64,000 nucleotides of DNA from Haloarchaeobius iranensis (lineage in GTDB: Archaea > Halobacteriota > Halobacteria > Halobacteriales > Natrialbaceae): the NCBI RefSeq assembly GCF_900103505.1, contig NZ_FNIA01000009.1:102042-166041 (forward strand), written 5' to 3'. Of the stretch, positions 16,175 to 25,121 are shown piece after piece; the first letter of the stretch is position 1; every line of letters starts with the position of its first letter. The position numbers and the translations under genes are program-made. Under the pieces are notes generated by a model that was not told where the DNA came from, made no database searches, and saw only the letters and a list, made by a program, of their open reading frames with translations.

Positions 16175-17554
16175 TCACGGGAGCGTCGCCCCGCCGACCA
16201 CGAACGCGACGAGCACCGCGACGACGGCCCCGGCGAGGGTGGCGAAGAAGTTCACGCCCTGGTTGCCGAGGAAGTCGCCCTCGAGCGTCGCCCCGAGCAG
16301 GCTGTCGACGGTCATCCCGCCGATGCCGGCGACGAGCACCACCCCTGCGCCGGTGGTCGAGACCGTCACCGAGCCGTCGAGCGCCGGGAAGACGAGGAAC
16401 GAGATGGTGGCGACGACCGTCGCGCCGACGATGCCGGCGAGCTCGCCCTGCCAGGTCACCGCCCCGTCCGTGCCGGGCTCGACGGGCTGGAGCGTCGTGA
16501 TGAGCCGCGGCGAGTCGAACACCGCGCCGATCTCGCTGGAGAGGGTGTCGCTGAGTGCCGTGGCGATGGAGCCCGCGAACGCGAACAGGAAGATGGTGCC
16601 GTCGACGCGAAGCAGCGCCACACCGGGGTCAGCGGCGGCGAACCCCAGCACGGCGACGATGGCGACCGCGGCGTTCCCGAGGACGTTCCCGGTTCCCCGT
16701 GCCCCCTCGTTGTCCTCCGCGATGCCCCGGGCAGCCTTCGTGTCGTAGCGGTACTTCGTGGAGAGCGCGCCGATCGCGAAAAAGGAGATGAGGACCGTGA
16801 ACCAGCCGATGCCGCCGAGGACGATAGTGAGGATGGAGAGCAGGACGCCCGTCAGCATCCCCTCGACGGAGGCGGTCTGCAGGGCGAAGGAGAGGTAGCC
16901 GAGGACGAGTGTGACCCCGAGTGCGGCCGCGATCTCCTGGTTGTGGACCGCGGGTGCGAGCTCGAACAGCAGCCAGAGCAGGAGACCGACCGAGAACAGC
17001 ACCAGCGGGTCGTCCCGCTCGAACAGCGCGGCACGCAGCAGCGCCCCGAGGAACGCGCCGCTGACGGCCAGGAACACGACCTTCGGGAGCGTCCCCGCGA
17101 GTGGCTGGTCGAGCAGCACGCGAGCCACCAGCTGCCCGGCGATGCCCGCGGTGATGCCGCCGGCGACGAAGCCGGCGCTGACGTGGAACGGGTTCGGGTA
17201 CCGCGTCTTGACCAGCTCCGACGCCAGGTTGCCGTAGACGAGGAGGAGGACGGTGCCGACGAACACGTCCACCTGGAGCGGTGGCACCCGACCGGTGCCG
17301 ACCAGGTCGGTCACGGTCAACAGGCCGAGGCCGACGACCGCGAGCCCGAAGCCGATGAGGCCGAACAGGCGCTGCTCCTTCCGGTCGCCGGGACGAGCGA
17401 ACAGTTCGAAGAGCGGGCCGTCGGTGACGACGGCGGCACCGACGAGCACGGCTGCGGCGACGGTCATCGCCGCCTCCGGCCCGACCGCTGGCAGGAGCAG
17501 TACCAGCGAGCCGACCGCCGCGAACGCACCCGCACGTCGAACTGGTGAAGTCAC
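16175..17554 (-). CDS. DUF92-family polytopic membrane protein
   Basis: 459 residues with about twelve hydrophobic segments, from a GTG start. The C-terminal half (about 230-459) is the DUF92/TMEM19 domain, with GNVLGNAAVAIV, SIATALSDTLSSEIG and LGATLEGDFLGNQGVNF. Plant VTE6, a phytyl-phosphate kinase, belongs to this family, so a kinase for an isoprenoid phosphate is possible. The N-terminal half (about 1-225) is an additional multi-span region with CTP/dolichol-kinase-like character. The likely substrate is a prenyl phosphate, but this is inference. Confidence 0.85.
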   Translation of the reverse strand: MTSPVRRAGAFAAVGSLVLLLPAVGPEAAMTVAAAVLVGAAVVTDGPLFELFARPGDRKEQRLFGLIGFGLAVVGLGLLTVTDLVGTGRVPPLQVDVFVGTVLLLVYGNLASELVKTRYPNPFHVSAGFVAGGITAGIAGQLVARVLLDQPLAGTLPKVVFLAVSGAFLGALLRAALFERDDPLVLFSVGLLLWLLFELAPAVHNQEIAAALGVTLVLGYLSFALQTASVEGMLTGVLLSILTIVLGGIGWFTVLISFFAIGALSTKYRYDTKAARGIAEDNEGARGTGNVLGNAAVAIVAVLGFAAADPGVALLRVDGTIFLFAFAGSIATALSDTLSSEIGAVFDSPRLITTLQPVEPGTDGAVTWQGELAGIVGATVVATISFLVFPALDGSVTVSTTGAGVVLVAGIGGMTVDSLLGATLEGDFLGNQGVNFFATLAGAVVAVLVAFVVGGATLP

Positions 17555-17666
17555 GCGGGCGCTTCTTTTCCCGGGGGTTACTTACCGTTTCCGAACCCCT
17601 GGCTCGGAGACCACGCTCCGAACCTGCCGTAGGGTCTATGACACTCGAACGTCTCTTCGAAGAGAG

Positions 17667-19064
17667 ATGGTGTCTCCGCCGGACCCGTCCGCGCTCCTCG
17701 ACTACACACAGGCGAAGCTCACGCTCGTCGACGAGGAGGGCACGATTACGTACGTCAACGCCGCCGCCGGCCGGATTCTGGGGTACGAACCGGAGACACT
17801 CGTCGGCACCGACGCCTTCGAACACGTCCACCCGGAGGACCGCGAGCGCGTGGTGGCTGCCTTCGAAGAGGTCGTCGCCGACGAGCCCGATGCGACCTCG
17901 TTCATCGAGTACCGCTACGGGACGGTGGACGACGACTGGGTCTGGCTGCAGAGTCGCCTCACCGAACTCGAAGAGGCCGACGTGGACGGCTACGTCGTCA
18001 GCTCTCACGACGTGACCGAGCGTATCGAGGCGGAGCGCGAGCGCCAGAACACCGAGACGCGACTGCAGGAGATCGCCGCGAAGACCGGCGACGTGCTGTG
18101 GATGTTCAGCGGTGACTGGTCGGAGTGCCTCTTCGTCAACCCGGCCTACGAGTCGGTCTACGGACTGCCGGTCGAGACGCTGCACGACGACCCCTGGAGC
18201 TTCCTCGACGCTGTCCACCCGGACGACGTGCGCGCCGTCGAGGCGGAGATGCGACGGCTGTCGGGCGGCGAGGCCGTGGACCTGGAGTACCGGGTGAACC
18301 CCGACCGCGAGTACCGACGCTGGGCGTGGGTGCAGGCCGAGCCGGTCGTCGTCGACGGCGAGGTCGAGCGCATCGTCGGGTTCAGCCGAGACGTGACCGA
18401 GCGACGCCGCCGCGAACAACAGCTCGCGGTGATGGACAAGCTCCTCCGACACAACATCCGGAACGATATGAACGTCGTCATCGGCGAGGCCGAGCACATC
18501 GACGCCGAAGACGGCTCCACCCTCTCCGAGCGGACGCGAGTCATCCGCGACACCGCTGCCCAGCTCATCATGACCGCGGAGAAGCAGCGGGAGATAATCG
18601 AACTCCTGACAGACCCCGGCACGCTGGGCGAGGTCGACATCACCGCGGCCGTCACCCGGGTGGGCGGGCGGATGCGCGAGCGGTACCCGGACGCCGAGGT
18701 CGAGATCGACGTGCCCGAGCGGGCCACGGCGTTCGCGCTCCCCGGCATCGAGACCGCGATCGCCGAACTCGCCGAGAACGCCATCGTCCACGCGACCGGG
18801 GGGCCGCCGACGCTCCGGCTCGTCTGCCGGACGACGGAGGAGTCGGTGGCTGTCGAGGTCCTCGACGACTGCGAGCCGATTCCGGAGTACGAGTACCGGG
18901 TCATCACCGGCGAGCACGAGATGGACGACCTGTACCACAGCAGCGGCGTCGGCCTCTGGCTCGTCTACTGGCTCGTCGAGCTCTCCGACGGGGACATCGA
19001 GTTCGAGACGCTGGAGAGCTCGGGCAACCGCGTCCAGCTCACCTTCACCAGGGTGACCGACTGA
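17667..19064 (+). CDS. PAS-domain sensor histidine kinase
   Basis: 465 residues, cytoplasmic, no membrane segment. It has two PAS domains: about 7-115 (ends VVSSHDVTERIEAERE) and about 130-245 (ends VGFSRDVTERRRREQQ). The phosphoacceptor H-box MDKLLRHNIRNDMNVV follows at about 255, then a HATPase domain with the N-box AIAELAENAIVHA and the late glycine box SGVGLWLVYWLV. It autophosphorylates and passes phosphate to a response regulator, none of which is adjacent, as is common in haloarchaea. The ATG at 17667 is chosen because the PAS fold begins immediately after it. Confidence 0.92.
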   Translation: MVSPPDPSALLDYTQAKLTLVDEEGTITYVNAAAGRILGYEPETLVGTDAFEHVHPEDRERVVAAFEEVVADEPDATSFIEYRYGTVDDDWVWLQSRLTELEEADVDGYVVSSHDVTERIEAERERQNTETRLQEIAAKTGDVLWMFSGDWSECLFVNPAYESVYGLPVETLHDDPWSFLDAVHPDDVRAVEAEMRRLSGGEAVDLEYRVNPDREYRRWAWVQAEPVVVDGEVERIVGFSRDVTERRRREQQLAVMDKLLRHNIRNDMNVVIGEAEHIDAEDGSTLSERTRVIRDTAAQLIMTAEKQREIIELLTDPGTLGEVDITAAVTRVGGRMRERYPDAEVEIDVPERATAFALPGIETAIAELAENAIVHATGGPPTLRLVCRTTEESVAVEVLDDCEPIPEYEYRVITGEHEMDDLYHSSGVGLWLVYWLVELSDGDIEFETLESSGNRVQLTFTRVTD

Positions 19065-19116
19065 GCCGCCACGACGAGTCGACAGGTACAGGCACGCCGA
19101 TGCGCAATGGGGTGGC

Positions 19117-19725
19117 GTGGGACTGTACGACCGCTACCTCGCCTATCGCATCCGTCGCGACGAGGCCGCACCGCCGGCACACGTCGCGCTCGTCATCACG
19201 GAGCGTGACCTGCTGGAACAGGGTGCCTACGAGACGCTCTCGCGGTTCTTCGAGCTCACCTTCGAGGTGGGAGCCGACCGCATCACGGTGTACGTCAGCG
19301 TCCTCGACGAGGCGGCGGCACCGACGCTCGCCCGCCAGTTCGACGACCTTGACGCACCGCGGCCGGTCGCGGTACGGGGGCCGGACGACGACGAGCGCGC
19401 GGACGCACCGATACAGGTGAGCATCGGTCTCGGCGGGAAACACGAGTTCACCGCGGCCGTCCAGGGCGTCGCGAAGGAGGTCTCGCGCGGCGAACTCGAG
19501 CCGGACGCGGTCGACGAGAGCGAGATCGACCGCCGGCTCGTGTTCCCCTCGGAGCCGGACCTGGTCATCAAGACGGGCGCCGAGCGGCTCTCCGATTTCA
19601 TGATCTGGCAGTCCGTCTACTCGGAGCTCTACTTCACCGACCTCAACTGGCGGGACTTCCGCGACAGGGACTTCTACCGGGCCATCCGGGAGTACCAGAA
19701 CCGACAGCGCAGGTTCGGCCGGTAG
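19117..19725 (+). CDS. Divergent cis-prenyltransferase homologue lacking the DGN motif
   Basis: 202 residues related to undecaprenyl/decaprenyl diphosphate synthases. The C-terminal part keeps the family pattern PDLVIKTGAERLSDFMIWQ, then YSELYFTDLNWRDF and the ending NRQRRFGR, which includes the R-x-G type tail. The N-terminal catalytic segment is changed: where UppS reads HVAxIxDGNRRYA, this protein has HVALVITERDLLEQ, so the catalytic Asp is absent. It is likely inactive alone and may be a non-catalytic partner, as NgBR is for DHDDS. The full-length UppS gene lies 3.3 kb away. The start is GTG. Confidence 0.8.
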   Translation: MGLYDRYLAYRIRRDEAAPPAHVALVITERDLLEQGAYETLSRFFELTFEVGADRITVYVSVLDEAAAPTLARQFDDLDAPRPVAVRGPDDDERADAPIQVSIGLGGKHEFTAAVQGVAKEVSRGELEPDAVDESEIDRRLVFPSEPDLVIKTGAERLSDFMIWQSVYSELYFTDLNWRDFRDRDFYRAIREYQNRQRRFGR

Positions 19726-19836
19726 GCAGGGAGGAGCCGTCGTGGACGGACGACGGGAGCCCTGGACCCCCTGGATGTTCTGGCCGGGAAAACGAGGGGG
19801 TGTTTTAGGGCGGTCCGGCTCCTCGGGTCGACCGTG

Positions 19837-20658
19837 ATGCGACGCGCCCTCCAGACGGTCGCGATAGCGCTGCTGGTCACCGCCGCGCTCGGGGTGGCCG
19901 CCGGCTCGCTGGGCGGGCTCTCGGCGGACCTCGGCCCGGACGAGGGCGGGGTCAGGTCGCCCGACGACCCCGGCGACGGGTCGGCACCGTCGAGCGCGGC
20001 GACGGGCGGCGACAGCATCGGACAGGCGACGTACCTCCGGCTGCTCGCCGCGCTCCTCGCGACCGCGCTGGTCTGTTGCTACGTGCTGTTCCCCAGCTAC
20101 CGCCGGGTGGTCGTCCTCACGGGCGGTGCCGGAACCGTCGGTGCGGCCGGCTACCTGCTGTACCGGCCGAGTGCGACGGTCTCGGTACCCACGTTCGGAA
20201 CGAGCGACGCGCTCGGGCTGGTGGGCGCCGGCGTGCTGGTCGGGCTGGTCCTCGCCGGCGCAGGCCTGCTCTGGCGGTTCGACGGACTGGCGTCCCGCGG
20301 CGGACGGTCCGGTGACGACGAGCGGCCGACCCCCGGCGGGGAACGCCACCGGGAGGCGGGCGAGCATCCGGCCAGCGCCCCGGCCGACGATCCGGTCCGG
20401 CAGGCCTGGCAGCGGATGGTCGCCGACCTCCGGCCGCCTTCGCCGGGGGCCCGGACGCCGGGCGAGTTCGCGGACACGGCGAAGGACGCCGGTCGCGACC
20501 CCGACGCGGTGGACCGGTTGACCAGCCTGTTCCGGGCGGTGCGCTACGGGCGCCGCGAGCCCGACGAGTGCAGGGACGAGGCGCGGCGGCTCGCCGACCG
20601 GGCGGCGGGCGACGAGACCGCGGTCCCGACGGACGGAGCCGCCGGGGGAGAGCGATGA
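19837..20658 (+). CDS. DUF4129-domain membrane protein
   Basis: 273 residues. An N-terminal hydrophobic segment (about 7-27) and further spans (about 65-85, 92-112, 125-147) precede a cytoplasmic C-terminal domain. The DUF4129 signature is in VRQAWQRMVADL and TPGEFADTAKDAG. In bacteria and archaea DUF4129 domains occur with transglutaminase-like and DUF58/MoxR genes. It is the first gene of a four-gene operon whose members overlap by four bases (ATGA). A GTTTTAG promoter element lies at 19803-19809. The preferred start is ATG 19837; GTG 19834 precedes it. Confidence 0.85.
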   Translation: MRRALQTVAIALLVTAALGVAAGSLGGLSADLGPDEGGVRSPDDPGDGSAPSSAATGGDSIGQATYLRLLAALLATALVCCYVLFPSYRRVVVLTGGAGTVGAAGYLLYRPSATVSVPTFGTSDALGLVGAGVLVGLVLAGAGLLWRFDGLASRGGRSGDDERPTPGGERHREAGEHPASAPADDPVRQAWQRMVADLRPPSPGARTPGEFADTAKDAGRDPDAVDRLTSLFRAVRYGRREPDECRDEARRLADRAAGDETAVPTDGAAGGER

Positions 20659-21227
20659 GCCGGCTCCCGACCCCCCGCGGACTGCTGCTCGCGGTCGGTC
20701 TCTCGTTGCTCGCGGCGGGACTGCTCGGGACCGTCGCGCCCGGACTCGTCGTCGGGGACGGCGCTGCGCTGGTCGTCCTCGTCGGAGGGAGCGTCTCGGC
20801 GGTCGCGCTGGCGCTCGTCTACGCGCGGACGGACACCCGAGCGCGAGTCGCACGCGTCACCCGTCCGGAGCGGACCGGGCCGCGCGTGCCCGGACGGGAC
20901 GCCGAGGACCTGCTCGCCGACGTGACCGCGGCGGGGCGCGTCCGGGGCGGCGATGCCCGCGAGGACGTGTACGAACGACTCACCGCGGTCGCGGTCGAGA
21001 CGCTCGTCGCTCGCTACGACTGCACACCGGCCGAGGCGCGCCGGCGACTCGAGGCGGGGTCGTGGACCGACGACCCGCTCGCGGCGGCGCTGTTCATCGA
21101 CGGCGTCGACCCCGGGTGGACGACGCGGGACCGGCTCCGGACGCTCGTGACCGGCGAGCCACCGCTCCGCCGACGCGCCCGACACGCGCTCTCGGAGCTC
21201 GCGGCCATCGCGGGAGGGGAGCGATGA
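20655..21227 (+). CDS. DUF7269-type membrane protein of the DUF58 operon
   Basis: 190 residues. Two transmembrane segments near the N-terminus (about 8-30 and 35-57) are followed by a cytoplasmic alpha-helical domain with DVYERLTAVAVETLVARYDCTPAEARRRLE. It is found between DUF4129 and DUF58 genes in haloarchaea and has no known biochemical role. The start codon overlaps the previous stop (ATGA) and its own stop overlaps the DUF58 start in the same way, so the four proteins are made together and may form a complex. Confidence 0.78.
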   Translation: MSRLPTPRGLLLAVGLSLLAAGLLGTVAPGLVVGDGAALVVLVGGSVSAVALALVYARTDTRARVARVTRPERTGPRVPGRDAEDLLADVTAAGRVRGGDAREDVYERLTAVAVETLVARYDCTPAEARRRLEAGSWTDDPLAAALFIDGVDPGWTTRDRLRTLVTGEPPLRRRARHALSELAAIAGGER

Positions 21228-22477
21228 GCTGGCACCGGACGGCGACGGACCGCTGGCGCTGGCTCGTCCCGGTCGCCCTCGTGCTCGCGCCGGTCGGCGT
21301 CGTCTCGGCGACGCCGGCGGTCGTGCTCTGTGCGGTCGTCTGCGTCGGCGTCGCGGCGTTCGCCCGTGCGTCGCCCGCCCCGGAACCGGCCGTCGACTGC
21401 GAGCGCCGATTCAGAGAGCGCGACGACGGCACCGTCGCCGTGTCGCTCCGGGTCGAGAACGAGGGCAGCGCCGCCCTGCCGGACGTTCGGGTCGTCGACG
21501 GCGTCCCGGCGGACTGTACGGTGCTGGACGGCACGCCCGAACTCGCCTGCTCGCTGCCGGCGGGGGCGTCGCGAACGCTGTGCTACCGCGTCGAGTCACC
21601 CGAATCGACACGCCGGTTCGACGACCCGTTCGTCGTGGTCGCGGACCGGGCCGGGCGGGTCGAGCTCGACGCACGGGTCGACGCCGGCGCGGACCGACTC
21701 GGGAGTTCCCGTCCCCTGCCGGACGCCGAACCAGTCGCGCTGCGCCCGCCGACGGGTGGCCCGCCCGGGCCACTGACCGGCACCGAAGCCGGTCAGGGGC
21801 TCGCGTTCCACTCGGTCCGCGAGTACCGCCGCGGCGACCCCCTCGGCCGGGTGGACTGGTCGCGGTTCGCCCGCACCGGCGACCTCTCGACGGTGACGTT
21901 CCGCGCCGAGCGCGCCCCGACGGTGGTGCTGGTCGTCGACGCACGGCCCGCCGCCTACGTGGCACGGGCGCCAGACGCGACGGGGGCACGCGACCACGCC
22001 GTCGACGCCGCACGGGCGCTCGTCACCGGACTGGCGGACGCGCAGGTCGGCCTCGCGGTGCTCGGGTCGGGTGTGTCGTGGACGCCGCCGGGGACCGGAC
22101 GGGCACACCGGGCCCGGCTCCGACGCGAGCTCGACACCGACCCCGCGCTGGTCGCGCCACCCGAGGGAGACGACCCCGCGGTCGACCCCCTGGCGACGAC
22201 GCTCCGGGCGCGGACGCCGGCCGACGCACAGCTCTGCCTGCTGACGCCGCTCTGTGACGACGCCGTGGCGACGCTGGCTCGACGGCTCGACACCGGCGGG
22301 ACACCCGTCTCCGTGGTGAGTCCGGACCCGACGACGACCGACGGGCCGGGGGCCCAGCTCGCGCATCTGGAGCGCGGTGCGCGGGTCCGTGACCTCCGAC
22401 GGGCCGGGATTCCGGTGCTCGACTGGACCGAGGGCGACGCTCGCGAGGCGTTCGCCCGCGCGGGGTGGGCCAGATGA
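21224..22477 (+). CDS. DUF58-domain protein
   Basis: 417 residues. Two N-terminal hydrophobic segments (about 11-48) are followed by an immunoglobulin-like extracytoplasmic region (about 55-150). The DUF58 signature lies at about 195-240: FHSVREYRRGDPLGRVDWSRFARTG. A vWA-like fold follows, with VVLVVDARPAA. DUF58 proteins normally work with a MoxR-type AAA+ ATPase, but none is seen beside this operon. It is translationally coupled on both sides. A role in assembling envelope complexes is inferred from family context. Confidence 0.88.
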   Translation: MSWHRTATDRWRWLVPVALVLAPVGVVSATPAVVLCAVVCVGVAAFARASPAPEPAVDCERRFRERDDGTVAVSLRVENEGSAALPDVRVVDGVPADCTVLDGTPELACSLPAGASRTLCYRVESPESTRRFDDPFVVVADRAGRVELDARVDAGADRLGSSRPLPDAEPVALRPPTGGPPGPLTGTEAGQGLAFHSVREYRRGDPLGRVDWSRFARTGDLSTVTFRAERAPTVVLVVDARPAAYVARAPDATGARDHAVDAARALVTGLADAQVGLAVLGSGVSWTPPGTGRAHRARLRRELDTDPALVAPPEGDDPAVDPLATTLRARTPADAQLCLLTPLCDDAVATLARRLDTGGTPVSVVSPDPTTTDGPGAQLAHLERGARVRDLRRAGIPVLDWTEGDAREAFARAGWAR

Positions 22478-22992
22478 GCCTGCCGTCGCCCGACCGTGGG
22501 GAGCGAAACGGCTCCAGCCCGACCGGCGGCACGCCCGCGGTGCTCCTCGCGCTCGTCGCCGCGCTCGCCGCGACGTTCGTCGCCGCGGTGACCGTCCCCG
22601 GCACCGCGATCGCCGTCGCGGGGACCGCCGCGCTCGGGGCCGGCACCGTCCACGACGGTCGCCGGACGCGCCTCGCCGGGGGCGCGCTGCTGCTCGGGGC
22701 CGTCGCCTACGGCGCGTACGGGGGGCTCCCGATACCGGTCGTCCTCGGTGGCACTGTCGCCGCACTGGTCGCCATCGACGGCGCGGAGCGGGCGGTCGCT
22801 CTCGACGCGCAGGTGCCCGACGCCGCGACGGCCCGCCTCGTCCTCCGGCGGACGGGCACCACGCTGGTCGTCGCGACGGTCGTGGCCGGACTCGGCTACG
22901 GTGCCTACCGGGTCGGCTCCGGCGAGGCACCGGCCGCCGCGGCCGCGCTGCTGCTCGTCGGTGCGTTGCTGTCGGCGGCCGCGCTCAGGTAG
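22474..22992 (+). CDS. DUF7519-type small membrane protein, last gene of DUF58 operon
   Basis: 172 residues, mostly hydrophobic, with about five transmembrane segments after a short charged N-terminus (MSLPSPDRGERNG). No catalytic motif is visible. Proteins of this type close the haloarchaeal DUF4129-DUF7269-DUF58 operon, usually followed by moxR, which is absent here: the next gene is uppS on the opposite strand, one base from the stop. The ATG at 22474 overlaps the DUF58 stop as ATGA, which decides the start over an earlier GTG at 22465. Confidence 0.75.
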   Translation: MSLPSPDRGERNGSSPTGGTPAVLLALVAALAATFVAAVTVPGTAIAVAGTAALGAGTVHDGRRTRLAGGALLLGAVAYGAYGGLPIPVVLGGTVAALVAIDGAERAVALDAQVPDAATARLVLRRTGTTLVVATVVAGLGYGAYRVGSGEAPAAAAALLLVGALLSAAALR

Positions 22993-22993
22993 C

Positions 22994-23917
22994 TCAGTCC
23001 GCCGTCGCCGACTCCTCGGCGACGCGGGAGGCCTCGTCGTGCTCACTACCCGAGAGCGAGTCGCGGAACTTCCGCACGACGGTGGTCGCCTCGGCGAGCT
23101 CTGTCGTCCCGAACGCCTTCACCAGCGCGAGCGCCCGCCGGGCGCGGGTGCGCCGCCAGGACTGCTCGCGGTTCTCGTAGGTCCGGATCGCCCGGAGGAA
23201 GTCCACTTTCGAGAACTCCGGCCAGTACGGCGCACAGAAGAAGACGGCGGCCTCGTTGCCGTTGGCGTGCCACGGCAGGAAGTTCGAGGTGCGCTCCGCG
23301 CCGCCGGTTCGGATGATGAGGTCCACGTCCCGGACCGGCTGCCCGTAGAGGCGGTCCTCGACGGTCTCGACGGTCACCTCCTCGGGCTCGAGTTCGCCGT
23401 CGTCCACGGCGCGGGCGATCTGCTGTGCGGCGGTCAGCAGCTCGTTCCGGCCGCCGTAGGCCAGCGCGATGTTGAGGACGAACTCGTCGTAGCCGCGGGT
23501 CCGCTCCTCGGCGTGGCGGACGGCGGAGCGGACCCGCTCGGGGAGCATCCCGGCGTCGCCGATGACCCGGATGGCGACCTCGTTCTCGTGGATCTGTTCG
23601 TGGTCCGCGAAGTCCCGCAGCTTCTCGGCCATCAGGTCGAACAGCGGGTCGAGCTCCTCCTGTGGCCGCTCGAAGTTCTCGGTGGAGAAGGTGTACAGGG
23701 TCAGTTCCTCGACACCGATGTCGCGGCACCACTCGAGTATCTCCTCGCTGGTCTTGGCACCCGCTTTGTGCCCGTCCGGCGCGTCGTCCCCGCGCTGTCG
23801 GGCGTATCTGCGGTTCCCGTCCTGGATGACCGCGACGTGGGCCGGCGAGCCGGATATCTCGCGCTTGAGCAGTTGCTCGTACGCCGACTGCCATCGCTCC
23901 CGCACCCACGCTCGCAT
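22994..23917 (-). CDS. uppS: Polyprenyl diphosphate synthase (UppS, cis-prenyltransferase)
   Basis: 307 residues. Condenses isopentenyl diphosphate into a long cis-polyprenyl diphosphate, the precursor of the dolichol-type lipid carrier for N-glycosylation. The catalytic motif is HVAVIQDGNRRYAR with Asp33 binding Mg2+; FSTENFERP and the C-terminal RTGGAERTSNFLPW are the other family motifs. Unlike the paralogue at 19117 it keeps the DGN motif, but it reads HANGNEAAVFF where bacterial UppS has the AYSELYF-like stretch. It also has an acidic C-terminal tail. The ATG at 23917 is preceded by a TATA-like stretch around 23940. Confidence 0.94.
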   Translation of the reverse strand: MRAWVRERWQSAYEQLLKREISGSPAHVAVIQDGNRRYARQRGDDAPDGHKAGAKTSEEILEWCRDIGVEELTLYTFSTENFERPQEELDPLFDLMAEKLRDFADHEQIHENEVAIRVIGDAGMLPERVRSAVRHAEERTRGYDEFVLNIALAYGGRNELLTAAQQIARAVDDGELEPEEVTVETVEDRLYGQPVRDVDLIIRTGGAERTSNFLPWHANGNEAAVFFCAPYWPEFSKVDFLRAIRTYENREQSWRRTRARRALALVKAFGTTELAEATTVVRKFRDSLSGSEHDEASRVAEESATAD

Positions 23918-24003
23918 TGGCGGCCTTTCGACGGAACGGCTAATGGGTCTTGTGTTGTCTCACAGGTGGGTCGACCACGGTCCGCGCGAGCACGCCACAC
24001 ACA

Positions 24004-24010
24004 TTTTTAT
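24004..24010 (+). promoter_or_regulatory. TATA box of cold-shock gene
   Basis: TTTTTAT lies 27-33 bases before the ATG at 24037, the standard spacing for a strong haloarchaeal promoter with a very short leader. Confidence 0.5.
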
Positions 24011-24036
24011 TGGATGCCGCCGTGATTCTACGTGGA

Positions 24037-24231
24037 ATGGCAACAGGTACTGTCGATTTCTTCAAGGAATCGGGCGGTTACGGCTTCATCGCGACCGAGG
24101 ACCACGACGAGGACGTGTTCTTCCACATGGAGGACATCGGCGGCGAGGACCTGGAAGAAGGCCAGGAGGTCGAGTTCGACATCGTCGACACCGACGATGG
24201 TCCACGGGCGCAGAACCTCACGCGACTGTAG
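24037..24231 (+). CDS. cspA: Cold-shock protein (CspA family)
   Basis: 64 residues forming one cold-shock domain, an OB fold that binds single-stranded RNA or DNA and acts as an RNA chaperone. RNP1 reads SGGYGFIAT and RNP2 VFFHM; both sets of aromatic residues are intact. Length is that of canonical bacterial Csp proteins, and the overall charge is strongly acidic as expected in haloarchaea. It is monocistronic, with its own strong TATA box. Confidence 0.97.
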   Translation: MATGTVDFFKESGGYGFIATEDHDEDVFFHMEDIGGEDLEEGQEVEFDIVDTDDGPRAQNLTRL

Positions 24232-24364
24232 GCCGTACCCCACAGGCGAGCGGTGTCCGGGCGGGCGGCGCGCCGTCTTCCCCGTGTAGCAACCCATCCT
24301 CGTTGCGGCCAGCGGCGCGTCCGGACCGTGACCGATTTGAGTGACCGGACCCACCGGTCGACCA

Positions 24365-24769
24365 ATGACCGAAGCCATCGACGACGACCTCGTTCGGCGG
24401 ACGAAGGCACTGCTCGAACCCGGCGACATCGAACTCAACGGCGCCATCGTCCGCACGGACTTCTCCAGCCAGGACGACCTCGAGATGATGCAGGCGACGC
24501 TCGACGCGGGTGACGTCATCGCCGAGCACGCGGGCCACGACCCGACGGACGTGTACGTCCACTCGGGGAACGACGACCCCGACTTCTCCTCGAACCAGCA
24601 CCAGGGCCTCACCATCGACGGCGAGGAGTTCGTCTGGGAGTGCCAGCAGCTGCTCCGGAACGGGAGCTTCGACGTGGTCATCTACTACGAGGCGTCGGCC
24701 GACCACGAGGCCATCCTCGCCGACATCGAGGCGCTGGGCTACGACGTGACGGGCGTCCGCGGCGACTGA
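24365..24769 (+). CDS. DUF5778-family protein
   Basis: 134 residues, soluble and very acidic. The sequence pattern (LLEPGDIELNGAIVRTD, YVHSGNDDPDFSSNQHQG, EEFVWECQQLLR, YYEASADHEAIL) matches the haloarchaeal DUF5778 family, which has no known function. No metal-binding or catalytic motif is evident beyond conserved Asp/His/Gln clusters in the middle. It is a single gene with a short leader, between cspA and a small membrane protein. Confidence 0.8.
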   Translation: MTEAIDDDLVRRTKALLEPGDIELNGAIVRTDFSSQDDLEMMQATLDAGDVIAEHAGHDPTDVYVHSGNDDPDFSSNQHQGLTIDGEEFVWECQQLLRNGSFDVVIYYEASADHEAILADIEALGYDVTGVRGD

Positions 24770-24839
24770 GGCCGCCCGCTCACACGTTCCGCCCGGGCCG
24801 CCCATCATGTATTTGTGCCGGTCTGATAGATGTGTTCAC

Positions 24840-25097
24840 ATGCCAAAGCGAACGGGGACATCACACGCGCTCGCCGCGTTCGTGATGCTGGTCGGGGGAA
24901 CGTACCTGAAGGACGTCCTGAAGCTGTACGTCGACGCCGGCGACGTCGCGACGGTCGTCGCGGACGCGGCGGGGACCGTCGCCGCACACCCGGACGTCGA
25001 CGCCACCGCCGAGTCGGTGACACTCGTCATGACGGGGCTCGTCGTGGCCGCCCTCGCGTTCGTCTGGGGCTACGCCTACCACCGGACGGTGCTGTGA
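24840..25097 (+). CDS. Small two-span membrane protein
   Basis: 85 residues with a hydrophobic segment near the N-terminus (about 9-26, ALAAFVMLVGGTYLKDVL) and another near the C-terminus (about 62-80, LVMTGLVVAALAFVWGYAY), joined by an Asp/Ala-rich loop. The ATG at 24840 gives MPKRTGTSH; an ATG at 24807 would add a Cys-containing leader and is less likely because it falls over the promoter-like stretch. The family is not recognised; such proteins are common in haloarchaea. Confidence 0.65.
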   Translation: MPKRTGTSHALAAFVMLVGGTYLKDVLKLYVDAGDVATVVADAAGTVAAHPDVDATAESVTLVMTGLVVAALAFVWGYAYHRTVL

Positions 25098-25121
25098 CTG
25101 GGGTGACCGGCAGCCCGGCCG

